A stretch of DNA of 64,000 nt from Polaromonas sp. YR568 (GCF_900116715.1 NZ_FPBM01000010.1:124001-188000), one strand, 5' to 3'; positions 36,808-46,673 are shown, numbered from the stretch's first letter. The notes: a model not told the origin generated them from the sequence alone. Numbers and translations: made by a program.

Positions 36808-37986
36808 TTACCTGAGCTTCAAGGTTGAAAGGCCGATAAGGCAAAGCAGCATCGTGATGATCCAGAAACGCACAACTACCTGCGTTTCCTTCCAGCCGTT
36901 TTTCTCAAAATGGTGGTGCAGCGGCGCCATTTTGAAAAGGCGGCGCCCTTCACCAAACCGCTTCTTGGTGTACTTGAACCAGGCCACCTGCATCATCACG
37001 GAGAGTGCCTCGACGACAAAGATGCCGCCCATGATGGCCAGCACGATTTCCTGGCGCACGATGACCGCAATGGTGCCCAGCGCGGCGCCCAGCGCCAATG
37101 CGCCCACGTCGCCCATGAACACCTGCGCCGGATGCGTGTTGAACCAGAGAAAGGCCAGGCCCGCCCCGGCCATGGCCGAGCAGAAGATCAGCAACTCGCC
37201 CGAGCCGGGAATGTGCGGGAAGAGCAGGTATTTGGAGTAAACCGAACTGCCGGTGACATAGGCAAACACGCCGAGGGCAGAGCCCACCATCACCACCGGC
37301 ATGATGGCCAGGCCATCCAGGCCGTCCGTCAGGTTGACGGCATTGCTGGAGCCCACGATCACGAGGTAAGTCAGGATCACAAAGCCGAAAACGCCCAGGG
37401 GGTAGCTGACTTCTTTCACGAAAGGAACCAGCAAACCCGCTTTGGGCGGCAAGTCCACGTCAAAACCGGATTGCACCCAGCTGAAGAACAGCTCCAGGAC
37501 ACGCATGTTGGAGCTCTCGGAGATGCTGAACACCAGGTAGAGCGCCGCGACCAGGCCGATGATGGACTGCCACATATATTTTTCGCGCGAACGCATGCCT
37601 TCCGGATCCTTGAGCACGACCTTGCGCCAGTCGTCCGCCCAGCCGATGGCGCCGAAGCCCAGCGTCACGATCAGCACAATCCAGACAAAACGGTTGGACA
37701 GGTCAAACCACAGCAGCGTGGAGATGCCGATGGCCAGCAGAATCAGCACACCGCCCATGGTGGGCGTGCCGCTCTTGCTCAAATGCGTTTGCATGGCGTA
37801 TTGGCGGATAGGCTGGCCGATCTTGAGCGAGATGAGCCGGCGAATCACAAACGGCCCGGCCAGCAGGCCAATCAGCAGCGCCGTCAGCGCGGCCATGACG
37901 GCGCGGAAGGTCAAATACTGGAACACCCGAAAGAAACCGAATTCGGGGGAGATCGACTGGAGCCACTGGGCCAGACTAAGCAGCAT
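36808..37986 (-). CDS. mraY: Phospho-MurNAc-pentapeptide translocase (lipid I synthase)
   Basis: This 392-residue polytopic enzyme transfers phospho-MurNAc-pentapeptide to undecaprenyl phosphate. Signatures are [22 protein letters not shown]-type [12 protein letters not shown] with catalytic aspartates, [18 protein letters not shown], and [11 protein letters not shown] followed by [14 protein letters not shown]. The start MLLSLAQWL at 37986 is preferred over an in-frame upstream start, and overlaps the end of murF by 11 nt. murD follows after 6 nt. Confidence 0.97.
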   Translation of the reverse strand: MLLSLAQWLQSISPEFGFFRVFQYLTFRAVMAALTALLIGLLAGPFVIRRLISLKIGQPIRQYAMQTHLSKSGTPTMGGVLILLAIGISTLLWFDLSNRFVWIVLIVTLGFGAIGWADDWRKVVLKDPEGMRSREKYMWQSIIGLVAALYLVFSISESSNMRVLELFFSWVQSGFDVDLPPKAGLLVPFVKEVSYPLGVFGFVILTYLVIVGSSNAVNLTDGLDGLAIMPVVMVGSALGVFAYVTGSSVYSKYLLFPHIPGSGELLIFCSAMAGAGLAFLWFNTHPAQVFMGDVGALALGAALGTIAVIVRQEIVLAIMGGIFVVEALSVMMQVAWFKYTKKRFGEGRRLFKMAPLHHHFEKNGWKETQVVVRFWIITMLLCLIGLSTLKLR

Positions 37987-39385
37987 GAGGCTCTTCCTTT
38001 TGATTTTGATGTTGTTGTGTTTGATCTTGCGCGTGCGCGGTGATGGCTTGCACCACACGTTCCATCTTCATGAAGCGTGAGCCCTTCACCAGCACACTGC
38101 CGGTGTGGGAGAGTTCGGCCAGCGCGGCAGCGATGAGCGCGTCCACGTCGCCGAAAACCTGCGCCTGGCCAAAGCCCGCCGCCGCGTTTTTCGACTGTTC
38201 ACCCAAGGTGAAAAGTTTTTCAATGCCCAGGGCGCGTGCATGCCGCCCGGCTTCGTCATGGAACTGCGGCCCCTGGTCACCCACCTCGCCCATGTCGCCC
38301 ATCACCATCAGGCGCGGCCCGGGCAGTTCGGCAAGCACCTCCAGCGCGGCGTGCATGGAGTCAGGATTGGCGTTGTAGGTGTCGTCCACCAGCGTCAGCA
38401 CCCGGCCGGGCAGCGCCACGGCGATGGCGCGCGAACGGCCTTTGACCGGCACAAAAGCCGACAAGCCCGCAGAAATGGCAGCCAGAGGCACACCCGCCGC
38501 CAGCGCGCAGGCCGTGGCGGCCAAGGCGTTTTTGACGTTGTGCCGGCCGGCGATGTGCAGCGAGAACTCCGTCGCGCCGGCCGGCGTGGCAGCCGCTACC
38601 TTCCAGCAGCCATCACTCCATTGCGCCGTGCCGGTGACGTCTGCAGGGCCTGCAAGCGCAAATGTGAGCACCTTGCGTGAGCCCACCAGGCTCCGCCAGA
38701 GAGGCGTGTAGTCGTCGTCGGCAGGAAAGACCGCCGTGCCGGCCGCATCCAGCGACTGGAACACCGAACCGTTTTCGCGAGCGACGGCTTCCACTGTGGC
38801 CATGAACTCCAGGTGCTCGCGCTGCGCGTTGTTCACCAGTGCGACGGTCGGTTTCGCAAGTTCAGCCAGGTAGGCAATCTCGCCGGGATGGTTCATGCCA
38901 AGCTCAACGACACCGGCCTCATGCGCTGCCGACAGGCGCAGCAGCGTCAACGGCACACCAATGTCGTTGTTGAGGTTGCCTTCGGTTGAAAACGCCTTGT
39001 CGGCTTTCCAGGCGCGCAGGATGGCCGCGATCATCTGGGTGACGGTGGTTTTTCCGTTGCTGCCCGTTACTGCCACGAGGGGCAGTTGAAATTGCGATCG
39101 CCAGCCGGCGGCGAGTTTCCCCAGCGCCAGGCGTGTATCGGGCACTTCCAGGCCCGGCAAGCCGGCCTCAGCCAGCCCATGGTGCGCAATGGCCGCCACG
39201 GCGCCCTGCGCCTTGGCCTGCGCCAGAAATTCGTGGGCGTCGAAGCGCTCACCCTTGAGCGCCACAAACAAATCACCCGCCTGCAGGCTGCGCGTGTCGG
39301 TATTGACTCGCAAAGCCTTCACCTTGCCATCGCCCACCAGGCGGGCAGAGGGCAGCCAATTCAGGGCTTGTTGCAGGTTCATCAT
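37976..39385 (-). CDS. murF: UDP-MurNAc-tripeptide D-alanyl-D-alanine ligase
   Basis: This 469-residue Mur ligase adds D-Ala-D-Ala to complete the pentapeptide precursor. Its features are [20 protein letters not shown] in the N-terminal domain, [20 protein letters not shown] as ATP loop, [16 protein letters not shown], and [20 protein letters not shown]. The C-terminus ends in a Gln/His-rich [14 protein letters not shown] stretch that is not conserved. The start codon overlaps the murE stop (ATGA); a second Met immediately follows. Confidence 0.96.
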   Translation of the reverse strand: MMNLQQALNWLPSARLVGDGKVKALRVNTDTRSLQAGDLFVALKGERFDAHEFLAQAKAQGAVAAIAHHGLAEAGLPGLEVPDTRLALGKLAAGWRSQFQLPLVAVTGSNGKTTVTQMIAAILRAWKADKAFSTEGNLNNDIGVPLTLLRLSAAHEAGVVELGMNHPGEIAYLAELAKPTVALVNNAQREHLEFMATVEAVARENGSVFQSLDAAGTAVFPADDDYTPLWRSLVGSRKVLTFALAGPADVTGTAQWSDGCWKVAAATPAGATEFSLHIAGRHNVKNALAATACALAAGVPLAAISAGLSAFVPVKGRSRAIAVALPGRVLTLVDDTYNANPDSMHAALEVLAELPGPRLMVMGDMGEVGDQGPQFHDEAGRHARALGIEKLFTLGEQSKNAAAGFGQAQVFGDVDALIAAALAELSHTGSVLVKGSRFMKMERVVQAITAHAQDQTQQHQNQKEEPHAA

Positions 39386-40887
39386 GCCGAGGCCCCTTGT
39401 GGGCTTTGTCCCGCTGCGGCTGCGGCAGCTTCAAGCGCCGCTTGCGCGTGGGCATGGTCGGAAAACGGCAGCTTCACGCCGGCCACTTCCTGAAAACTCT
39501 CGTGGCCCTTGCCCGCGAGCAAGACCACGTCATCCGGCCGGGCCAGGCTCAAGGCGTGCGCAATCGCTGCCGCCCGGTCAGCCTGCACATGGACGGCATC
39601 CCTGTGGCTCAGCCCCAGCAACACCTGGCAAATGATGGCCAGGGGGTTCTCGCTGCGCGGGTTGTCGCTGGTCACCACCACCTGGTCGGCATTCTTTTCA
39701 GCCACCGCGGCCATCAGCGGGCGCTTGGTCGCGTCTCTATCGCCCCCGCAGCCAAATACGCACCAGAGCTGGCCGCCGCGCCGCGACGCCGTGGGCCGCA
39801 ACGCCAGCAAAACCTTTTCCAGAGCATCCGGTGTGTGGGCGTAGTCAATCACCACCAGAGGCTGGCCCGGCACGGCCAGCGTCTCGGCGCGGCCCGGAAC
39901 CGGGAGTAACCCCGCGCAGGCGCCCACCGCATCGGCCAGAGGCACATCCATGGCGCGAAGCGCGGCCAGCACGCCGAGCAGATTGGAGACGTTGTACTGG
40001 CCCACCACCTGTGCGCGAACCGTGTGGCGCTCAGCGCCTTCCACGACGTCAAAACTCACGGCATCTGCGCCGTGTTCAATGTCGCGCGCCTGCAAGCGCG
40101 CGGGCTCAACACAGGACACCGTCCAGAGATCCAGCCCGCTATTCGCGAGTGACTCGTTCAGTTCAGCACCCTTGGCATCGTCGATATTGATGACCGCAGC
40201 CTTGAGGCCGGGCCAGCCAAACAGCGCCGCCTTGGCCTGCCAGTAGTCCTCCATGGAGGCGTGGTAGTCGAGATGGTCCTGGGTGAAATTGGTAAAGATG
40301 GCGACTTCAATGGCCGTCGCATCCAGGCGATGCTCCACTACGCCGATGGACGAAGCCTCCAGCGCACAGGCGGCAAAACCTTCGTCGGCAAAGCGCCGCA
40401 ACTCCTGCTGCAACAGCACCGGGTCGGGTGTTGTCAGGCCGTTGGACACCATGGCGCCGGGCTCACCGATGCCCAGGGTTCCGATCAGTCCGCATTTGCG
40501 CCCGAGGCGGCCCAGGGCCTGCGCCAGCCACCAGGCGGTGGAGGTTTTGCCATTGGTGCCAGTGACGGCGGAAATCCGCAGCTGCCGGCTTGGCTGCTCG
40601 AAGTAGGCAGCCGCAATAGGCCCGGTCGCGGCCTTGAGGCCGGCGTATTCGGCGACTTTCTCGTCCCGCAAGTCGTAGGCCGCCGCACCGTCCTGCTCAA
40701 CCAGGCAGGCCTTGGCGCCGGCAGCCAGCGCAGTACCTACAAACTTGCGGCCGTCCGTCGCCGCGCCGGGCCAGGCGATGAAGCCGTCGCCCTTTGCCAC
40801 TTTGCGGCTGTCCGTCCAGAGACCGCCGGTCACGCGCTCGCGCAGCCAGACGGCAGCTTGCTCAGGGGTGTGGAGTTGCGTGCTCAA
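39382..40887 (-). CDS. murE: UDP-MurNAc-L-Ala-D-Glu:meso-diaminopimelate ligase
   Basis: This 501-residue Mur ligase adds meso-diaminopimelate. Its motifs are LWTDSRKVAKGDGFIAWPG, the ATP loop ISAVTGTNGKTSTAWWLAQA, and VTSDNPRSENPLAIICQ, which holds the DNPR motif specific for DAP over Lys. The start is assigned to a TTG at 40887, because GGAGGAG precedes it by about 6 nt and it overlaps the ftsI stop as TTGA. An open frame runs about 69 codons further upstream but would read inside ftsI. Confidence 0.95.
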   Translation of the reverse strand: MSTQLHTPEQAAVWLRERVTGGLWTDSRKVAKGDGFIAWPGAATDGRKFVGTALAAGAKACLVEQDGAAAYDLRDEKVAEYAGLKAATGPIAAAYFEQPSRQLRISAVTGTNGKTSTAWWLAQALGRLGRKCGLIGTLGIGEPGAMVSNGLTTPDPVLLQQELRRFADEGFAACALEASSIGVVEHRLDATAIEVAIFTNFTQDHLDYHASMEDYWQAKAALFGWPGLKAAVINIDDAKGAELNESLANSGLDLWTVSCVEPARLQARDIEHGADAVSFDVVEGAERHTVRAQVVGQYNVSNLLGVLAALRAMDVPLADAVGACAGLLPVPGRAETLAVPGQPLVVIDYAHTPDALEKVLLALRPTASRRGGQLWCVFGCGGDRDATKRPLMAAVAEKNADQVVVTSDNPRSENPLAIICQVLLGLSHRDAVHVQADRAAAIAHALSLARPDDVVLLAGKGHESFQEVAGVKLPFSDHAHAQAALEAAAAAAGQSPQGASA

Positions 40888-42617
40888 AACGACTCCTCCA
40901 CAGCCTTGGTGGTGATTTGCGGCTTGACGCTCATGTCGGGCTGCACACCCATCATGCGCAGGGTCTGCTGCACCACTTCGCTGAAAACAGGCGCGGCGGC
41001 CACGCCGCCGAAGTAGTTGCCGTCGCTGGGCTCGTCGATCATCACGCCGACGATGATGCGCGGCGCCTCGATGGGCGCCATGCCGGTAAACCATGCGCGG
41101 TATTTGTTGGTGGCATATCCTTTGCCCACCTGCTTGTGCGCCGTGCCCGACTTGCCGCCTACCGAGTAGCCCACTGTCTGCGCCAGCGGGCCGGTGCCGC
41201 CCGGAGCCGCCGCCATCTGCAGCATCTTGCGAACGGCATGCGCGTTCTCGGCAGAAAAGACTTGCACGCCCACGGCGGGCTCGCTGCTCTTGAGCATGGT
41301 GGCGGGGATGATCCGGCCATCATGCGCGAACGCGGTGTAGGAGTGCGCCATCTGGAACAGCGAGGCCGACAAGCCGTAGCCGTAAGCCATCGTCGCCTGC
41401 TCAACGGGACGCCATGTCTTCCATGGCCGGACGCGCCCGGTGACGGCGCCGGGAAACTGGATCTGCGGTTTCTGCCCGTAGCCCAGCGCCATATAGGTCT
41501 CCCACATTTCCTGCGGGCTCATCTTTTGCGCAATCTTCAGTGCGCCGACGTTGCTGGATTTCTGGATGACACCTTCCACCGTCAGCGTGCCGTAGTTATG
41601 GGTATCGCTGATGGTGAAGCCGCCGATGTTGTAGCGGCCTGGCCCGGTTTCGATGATGGTTTGCGGCTTGATGCGTCCGGCCTCCAGCGCCATGGCGACC
41701 GTGATCGGCTTCATCGTGGAGCCGGGCTCGAAGGTGTCGGTCAGTGCACGGTTGCGCAGTTGCTCACCGGTCAGGTTTTTCCGCTTGTCGGGCACGTAAC
41801 TCGGGTAGTTCACCAGCGCCAGCACTTCGCCGGTCGTGGAGTCCAGCACCACAACGCTGCCGGCCTTGGCCTTGCGTGCGATGACCGCGTCGCGCAGCTT
41901 CTGGTACGCGAAGAACTGCACCTTGCTGTCGATGCTCAGCTGAATATCTTTGCCTTCGACAGGATGCACCTGCTCGCCGACATCTTCGACCACACGGCCC
42001 AGGCGGTCCTTGATCACGCGGCGCGAACCGGCCTTGCCCGCCAGGTCCTTGTTAAAGGTCAGCTCTATGCCTTCCTGGCCGCGGTCCTCGACATTGGTGA
42101 AGCCCACCACATGGGCCACCGTTTCACCTTCAGGGTACTGGCGTTTGTATTCCTTGCGCTGATAGATGCCCTTGATGCCGAGCGCGTGGATTTTTTGCGC
42201 CACAGGCTCGTCGACCTGGCGCTTGATCCAGACAAAGGTCTTGTCTTCTTCGCCGAGTTTTTTGTTGAGATCGGCCAGGGGCATTTCCAGCAGCCGGGCC
42301 AGCTCGGCCAGTTGCGCCTTGCTGGCCTCAACGTCTTCGGGAATGGCCCAGATGCTGGGCGCCGGCACGCTGGACGCGAGGATCAGGCCGTTGCGGTCCA
42401 GGATGCGGCCGCGATTGGCGGGCAACTCCAGCGTGCGCGCAAAACGCACCTCACCCTGGCGCTGGAAAAAATCATTGCCAAAGATCTGGATATAGGCCGC
42501 GCGGCCGGCCAGCCCGGCAAAAGCCAGCGCCACGCCCGCCACGATGAATTTGCTGCGCCAGACGGGCGTCTTGCTGGCCAGCAAAGGGCTGGACGAGTAG
42601 AGAACGCTGCGGCTCAT
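40884..42617 (-). CDS. ftsI: Septal penicillin-binding protein 3 (peptidoglycan transpeptidase)
   Basis: This 577-residue class B PBP cross-links septal peptidoglycan in complex with FtsW. A membrane helix lies near residues 24-45 and the pedestal domain follows. The transpeptidase has FEPGSTMKPITVAM (nucleophile Ser, STMK), IQKSSNVGALKIA (SSN) and VGGKSGTAHKQVGKG (KSGT). The ATG overlaps the ftsL stop by 4 nt and its stop overlaps the murE TTG start by 4 nt. Confidence 0.98.
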   Translation of the reverse strand: MSRSVLYSSSPLLASKTPVWRSKFIVAGVALAFAGLAGRAAYIQIFGNDFFQRQGEVRFARTLELPANRGRILDRNGLILASSVPAPSIWAIPEDVEASKAQLAELARLLEMPLADLNKKLGEEDKTFVWIKRQVDEPVAQKIHALGIKGIYQRKEYKRQYPEGETVAHVVGFTNVEDRGQEGIELTFNKDLAGKAGSRRVIKDRLGRVVEDVGEQVHPVEGKDIQLSIDSKVQFFAYQKLRDAVIARKAKAGSVVVLDSTTGEVLALVNYPSYVPDKRKNLTGEQLRNRALTDTFEPGSTMKPITVAMALEAGRIKPQTIIETGPGRYNIGGFTISDTHNYGTLTVEGVIQKSSNVGALKIAQKMSPQEMWETYMALGYGQKPQIQFPGAVTGRVRPWKTWRPVEQATMAYGYGLSASLFQMAHSYTAFAHDGRIIPATMLKSSEPAVGVQVFSAENAHAVRKMLQMAAAPGGTGPLAQTVGYSVGGKSGTAHKQVGKGYATNKYRAWFTGMAPIEAPRIIVGVMIDEPSDGNYFGGVAAAPVFSEVVQQTLRMMGVQPDMSVKPQITTKAVEESF

Positions 42618-42922
42618 GGCTTGGCGCCTCCGGGTGCCGGCGCGGCCGCTGCAGGCTCGTCCTTGTAGGTCACGTATTGCGTGATGGCCGGCGTCACCGT
42701 GCGCATCTGCAGTTTTTCTTTGGCCAGCTTTTCGACCTTCAAGGGCGTGGCCTGCGCGCGCTTTTCCACTTGCAGGCGCTCGTTGTCCATTTCGATTTTC
42801 CGGGCCTCGGCCGTCGCTTTTTCAAGCTCGACGTACAGGCGGCGCGACTCGTACTGGGTGCGCACGAGGTAAAGCGCGCTGGCCAGCACGGCGAGCAGCA
42901 GCACAAGGTTCAGCCTTGCCAT
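42614..42922 (-). CDS. ftsL: Cell division protein FtsL
   Basis: This 102-residue bitopic protein has one N-terminal helix (LNLVLLLAVLASALYLV) followed by a coiled-coil region rich in Glu, Leu and Lys (RLYVELEKATAEARKIEMDN). It forms a complex with FtsB and FtsQ that activates FtsWI. The Ala/Pro-rich C-terminus is variable. Position between rsmH and ftsI is diagnostic. Confidence 0.94.
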   Translation of the reverse strand: MARLNLVLLLAVLASALYLVRTQYESRRLYVELEKATAEARKIEMDNERLQVEKRAQATPLKVEKLAKEKLQMRTVTPAITQYVTYKDEPAAAAPAPGGAKP

Positions 42923-42938
42923 GGCGACGCTCCGGCTC

Positions 42939-43856
42939 TCATGCAGCCACCTCTGTGCGCTCGGCCACCCGCATCACGGCGCTGCGCGAGCGCGGGTTGC
43001 CGTCTACTTCTTCTTCGCTGGGCTTGGTGCGGCCAAGGGCCTTGAGCTGCATGGCCTTGGGTTCGGCGAAAGGCGCGCGGCGGTCGAACACCTCGCGCGA
43101 ATGTGCGGCGATGAATTGTTTGACGATGCGGTCTTCGAGCGAATGAAAACTGATCACCACCAGACGGCCTCCCGGTTGGAGAACTTTCAGTGACGCGGCT
43201 AGCGCCTGTTGCAACTCTTCAAGCTCGGCGTTGATGAAAATCCGAAGAGCCTGAAATGTGCGCGTTGCAGGGTCCTTGCCCGGCTCGCGGGTTTTGACCG
43301 CGCCAGCCACGACTTCGGCCAGCTCAGCGGTGGTTCGAAGAGGGCCCCGTTCCTGTCGGCGACGATCAATCGCCTTTGCAATCTGTTGAGCAAACCGTTC
43401 TTCGCCATATTCACGAATCACCTCCGCCATGGTTTCTATGGATGCATCCACCAGCCACTCGGCCACGCTCTGGCCACGCGTGGTGTCCATGCGCATGTCC
43501 AGAGGCCCCTCTTGCCGAAAAGAAAAACCGCGCACCGGGTTGTCGATCTGCGGCGAACTCACGCCCAGGTCCATCAGCACGCCGGCCGCGCTCGCGGCGG
43601 GCAACTGCCCCAGGTGCATGAAGCCCTCGTGGCGAATGGAAAACCGCGGGTCGGTAATGGTTTGCGCCTCGGCGATGGCGTCCAGGTCTTTGTCGAAGGC
43701 CGTCAGGCGCCCCTGGGCCGACAGCTGCGACAGCAGAAGGCGCGAATGCCCGCCGCGCCCGAAGGTCGCGTCGACGTAGTGGCCGTCCGGGTTGACAAGA
43801 AGCGCCTCTATGGCTTCGTTCAACAGGACGGTGCGGTGTATCCATGTGCCGTTCAC
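42939..43856 (-). CDS. rsmH: 16S rRNA (cytosine1402-N4)-methyltransferase
   Basis: This 305-residue SAM-dependent enzyme (formerly MraW) methylates C1402 in the ribosomal P site. Motifs: [34 protein letters not shown] for SAM binding, [20 protein letters not shown], and [16 protein letters not shown]. The start is GTG at 43856, 9 nt after the mraZ stop. ftsL follows after 16 nt. Confidence 0.97.
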   Translation of the reverse strand: MNGTWIHRTVLLNEAIEALLVNPDGHYVDATFGRGGHSRLLLSQLSAQGRLTAFDKDLDAIAEAQTITDPRFSIRHEGFMHLGQLPAASAAGVLMDLGVSSPQIDNPVRGFSFRQEGPLDMRMDTTRGQSVAEWLVDASIETMAEVIREYGEERFAQQIAKAIDRRRQERGPLRTTAELAEVVAGAVKTREPGKDPATRTFQALRIFINAELEELQQALAASLKVLQPGGRLVVISFHSLEDRIVKQFIAAHSREVFDRRAPFAEPKAMQLKALGRTKPSEEEVDGNPRSRSAVMRVAERTEVAA

Positions 43857-43865
43857 CGTCTTCTT

Positions 43866-44294
43866 TCAGAACGAAAAGTCTCTGAAGACATCGGGCATCT
43901 CGCCCTTCATCTGTTCGGCCTCCTGGGCCGCGTAGGTGGCGGCATCCCAGAGCTCGAAATAGCTGCCCATGCCCAGCAGCACCGTTTCTTTGCTGATGCC
44001 CGCGGCCGCGCGCAGCTCGGGCGACACCAGCACGCGGCCGGTGGCATCCATGTCCACGTCCATGGCATTGCCCAGGAAAATCCGCTTCCACCATTGGGCC
44101 TGCATCGGCAGCGAGGCGATGCGGTCACGAAATTTCTCCCACTCGTTGCGAGGGAAAATCATGAGGCATCCGTGTGGATGTTTTGTGATGGTGAGTTGGC
44201 TGGAAGCCGTCGCGCTCAGGACGTCACGATGCCGGGTCGGCACAGAGAGCCGCCCCTTGGTATCGAGAACTAACGATGAAGCGCCTTGAAACAC
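43866..44294 (-). CDS. mraZ: Transcriptional regulator MraZ
   Basis: This 142-residue protein has two SpoVT/AbrB-like domains and represses its own dcw operon in other bacteria. Visible parts are [17 protein letters not shown] in the first repeat and [20 protein letters not shown] in the second. The start is a GTG at 44294 with AAAGG upstream. The four AGTG boxes at 44311-44350 lie directly in front, as expected for autoregulation. It is the first gene of the dcw operon. Confidence 0.95.
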   Translation of the reverse strand: MFQGASSLVLDTKGRLSVPTRHRDVLSATASSQLTITKHPHGCLMIFPRNEWEKFRDRIASLPMQAQWWKRIFLGNAMDVDMDATGRVLVSPELRAAAGISKETVLLGMGSYFELWDAATYAAQEAEQMKGEMPDVFRDFSF

Positions 44295-44310
44295 TGCTAC
44301 AAACCTTTAG

Positions 44311-44350
44311 AGAACACTTTTCACCACTAAATTGCACTTCTTCCCACTTT
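44311..44350 (-). promoter_or_regulatory. MraZ operator: four AGTG boxes at 10-bp spacing
   Basis: On the minus strand the sequence reads aaagtgggaa, gaagtgcaat, ttagtggtga, aaagtgttct as four consecutive 10-mers, each with AGTG at the same place. Direct repeats with a 10-bp period (TGGG-type in E. coli, AAAGTG-type in Mycoplasma) are the known MraZ binding pattern. The array ends 17 bp before the mraZ GTG. A -10-like gctaaag overlaps its upstream edge, but no convincing -35 was found. Confidence 0.8.
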
Positions 44351-44793
44351 AGCAGGAAACCATTTGCAAACAAGGGATTTGAAACAAATTTTTTCAATGA
44401 AATCAAGGACTTAGAAGCGTCTGTGGATGCAGACCAATAATTAAATATCGTTCTAAATTAAGCACTTAGCAGATGCAGTGAAAGTATTGCTTTAACCCAA
44501 TAGGGTGAAGCGCCCGATGCATTGCTTCAAAGAGGTGACTATTTCCGTCGCGGTTGCGAACGATGAGCTGCCATCCAACGGATGAGGGCTATAAAAAATA
44601 TAGCAACAGCCTGAGGCAGTACAGGGGCTGGTGAATGGCGCTGCCGCGAGAGGCGGACTGCATCCGGATGCTGGAGGCGCTACAGGCACCGCAGGCGATA
44701 CAGCTCGAAGAGCCGGGCCGGCAGTGCCGTCAAAGTGAAGCGAGGGGGAGAAGAGAAAAGAGGAAGAGAGGAGAGGAGAGGAAGGCGCAGACC
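44351..44793. other. AT-richer region upstream of the dcw cluster, non-coding
   Basis: No gene is supported here. The part at 44351-44480 is clearly AT-richer than its surroundings (for example ccaataattaaatatcg) and probably holds the dcw promoter. At 44588-44604 gctataaaaaatatagc is a 6-bp inverted repeat and matches the first 17 bp of the dispersed repeat at 14 positions. At 44742-44785 there is an uninterrupted 44-nt purine tract next to the end of the STAS gene. Confidence 0.55.
44742..44785 (+). repeat. 44-nt polypurine tract with GAGAGGA mirror repeats
   Basis: All 44 bases are A or G on the + strand, including gagaggagaggagagg, which reads the same in mirror orientation. It starts 8 nt downstream of the stop of the STAS-domain gene. 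Pure purine mirror repeats can form triplex DNA; on the STAS transcript the tract reads as C/U-rich RNA. Confidence 0.8.
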
Positions 44794-46626
44794 TCAGTCG
44801 ACGCGAACCAGCACCCTTGCGTGTTCGGTAATGCCGATCACATTGAAGAAGGCGGCAACCAGGCGGTTGACGTCGGAGAACTGGACGGCCCTGTTTTCGG
44901 CCTCACGGGCAGACACCCAGTTCAAAAGCGTTCCTGCGGCGGAAAAATCGACCCGGATCAGCTTGGAGCAGGAGATGAGCATCATGTCGGCGCCCATCAG
45001 CTTGACTTCCAGTTTGTCGAGTACCGCAATCGCGTCGCCCTGGATTTGCCCGGACAGCTCCACAGACAGCATGTTGCTCATTTGCGAGCTCATGGCGTCC
45101 ATCTGGGTGTCGCCCTCGATGGCGCTGAGGCTGGACGGCGTGGAGTCGCGATACACATCGCCAATGATGGTCTGGCCGGAGACAGCACCCCCTTGCGCAT
45201 CCAGCGGTTTGTATTCGCAGCGCGCGCTGTCCCAGGCCGGGGGCGAGACTTCGTAGGTCACACAAAAGTCGAGCGCGGCCAGCTCGAAATCGTCAGGGCG
45301 GTGTGTCACGCGCAGGGCTTCCATGCGCAGCTTCCACCAGTTCTGGTCGGTATCGCGGTTGCCCGACGGCGTGGCGGTTTCCAGCACCTTCTGCAGTTGC
45401 GGATCACCCAGGAAACGCAGTTGAACAGGCTGCGCCGCCCAGCCGCTGAATACCTTGCTCAGCGGCTCGAGGGCGGCCGGCTCAATGCTCTTGAGGTTCT
45501 TCCAGTCCAGGCGCCAGGGCATGGGCGCCTTGGCAATCGCCGCCTTGAGGGCCGCCACCGTCTGGATGCCCAGCACCGAGGGGCATATCCAGTCGGCGGC
45601 AGGACCGTTGCCGGCGGCAACCTTGCCCTCCGGCGTGCTGAGCAGTTTCACCATGTCGGGCATGGAGAACCACTGCGGCGCCGACCGGTCAAAACGCTCG
45701 ACGAACTGGATGGCGGCGGTTTCGAATTTGTCTTGCTGGGCGGTGGCGCGGTAAAGATCAAAGAGCGTCAGCCAGGTCTCCGCATGGTCCGTACGTGCAG
45801 CGCCCGGTGCGAGGATTTCCAGCAAACCGGCTTCAGCGCCGGCGTCATCACCGTTGGCAAAGCGAATGGCGGCTTCTTCCAGTTCGGCGTCGTGCGCAAC
45901 TTCTTCGACGTCGACCGCGTTGAATTTGGAGGCGGAAAAGCCGGATGCGCTGCTGTCCTGCGCCGACGGGACGCTTGGCGGGCTGCTGACAGGGGGCGCA
46001 GGAGGTTTGGCCGCAAAGCCGCCGCCCCGGGCTTCCGCCAGTGCGATGGACAAAGAGTCCGGCTCAGTCGGCAAGGGATCACTCTGCGTCATAGGCGCAG
46101 ACGGCGGTTGGGCCGCCTTGGCCGCGGCCGATTGCAGCCCTGCCGGCGCTGTGGGCCGGTATGCGGCCGGCAGCGCGTTGTCCAGCAACGGGGCATGGAC
46201 CGAAGCGGTGCTCCGGCCATGCGGCATGGAGGGCGGGGTCGAGCTGTCGACGTCGCCGCCATTCTTGGTCTTCCACCACTGCATGGACATCTGCGCTTCG
46301 ATCTCGTCGATCTTCTTGAGCGTGGTGGCCCGGTCATCGGGCTTCGAAGGCATGCTGCTCTGGAAGAAAGAAGGCCTGCCGCCGGGGTCTTGCCCCACGC
46401 CCACCATGGCTTCGCGCTTGCGCATCTTGCGCAGCATGTCGAATTCACGCTTGCGCACAAAATCATTTTGCCGCTTGCGCTCTATCATTTCCTTGAGCAA
46501 TTGCTTGCTCATGGCTTCGTCGCGGTCTGTGGGCGCAGCGTCCAGGTCGGCCCAGTTCGTGGCCGGATTCCGGACGAACTTGACCATCTTGGAGAGCAGG
46601 CCTGAAGCGGTATCTTCTTTGGACAT
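44794..46626 (-). CDS. STAS-like domain protein of unknown function
   Basis: This 610-residue cytoplasmic protein opens with a charged, Lys/Arg-rich helical region (KQLLKEMIERKRQNDFVRKR, FDMLRKMRKREAMVGVG). A Pro/Ala-rich linker follows, then a middle domain. The last 110 or so residues look like a STAS domain (DFSAAGTLLNWVSARE, QFSDVNRLVAAFFNVIGI), the fold of anti-sigma-factor antagonists and lipid-binding MlaB. The conserved phosphorylatable Ser of SpoIIAA is not obvious. It lies 47 nt downstream of dksA and about 500 bp upstream of mraZ, all on the same strand. Function unknown. Confidence 0.75.
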   Translation of the reverse strand: MSKEDTASGLLSKMVKFVRNPATNWADLDAAPTDRDEAMSKQLLKEMIERKRQNDFVRKREFDMLRKMRKREAMVGVGQDPGGRPSFFQSSMPSKPDDRATTLKKIDEIEAQMSMQWWKTKNGGDVDSSTPPSMPHGRSTASVHAPLLDNALPAAYRPTAPAGLQSAAAKAAQPPSAPMTQSDPLPTEPDSLSIALAEARGGGFAAKPPAPPVSSPPSVPSAQDSSASGFSASKFNAVDVEEVAHDAELEEAAIRFANGDDAGAEAGLLEILAPGAARTDHAETWLTLFDLYRATAQQDKFETAAIQFVERFDRSAPQWFSMPDMVKLLSTPEGKVAAGNGPAADWICPSVLGIQTVAALKAAIAKAPMPWRLDWKNLKSIEPAALEPLSKVFSGWAAQPVQLRFLGDPQLQKVLETATPSGNRDTDQNWWKLRMEALRVTHRPDDFELAALDFCVTYEVSPPAWDSARCEYKPLDAQGGAVSGQTIIGDVYRDSTPSSLSAIEGDTQMDAMSSQMSNMLSVELSGQIQGDAIAVLDKLEVKLMGADMMLISCSKLIRVDFSAAGTLLNWVSAREAENRAVQFSDVNRLVAAFFNVIGITEHARVLVRVD

Positions 46627-46673
46627 GGTGGCGCGCGACTAAGACTGAACTTCTTTTAACCGGAAACCTGGCG

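Noticed and set aside
44635..46605. Open frame of about 650 codons on the + strand opposite the STAS gene
   Set aside because: Arg/His-rich antisense frame starting in the non-coding region and crossing the purine tract; no recognisable domain.
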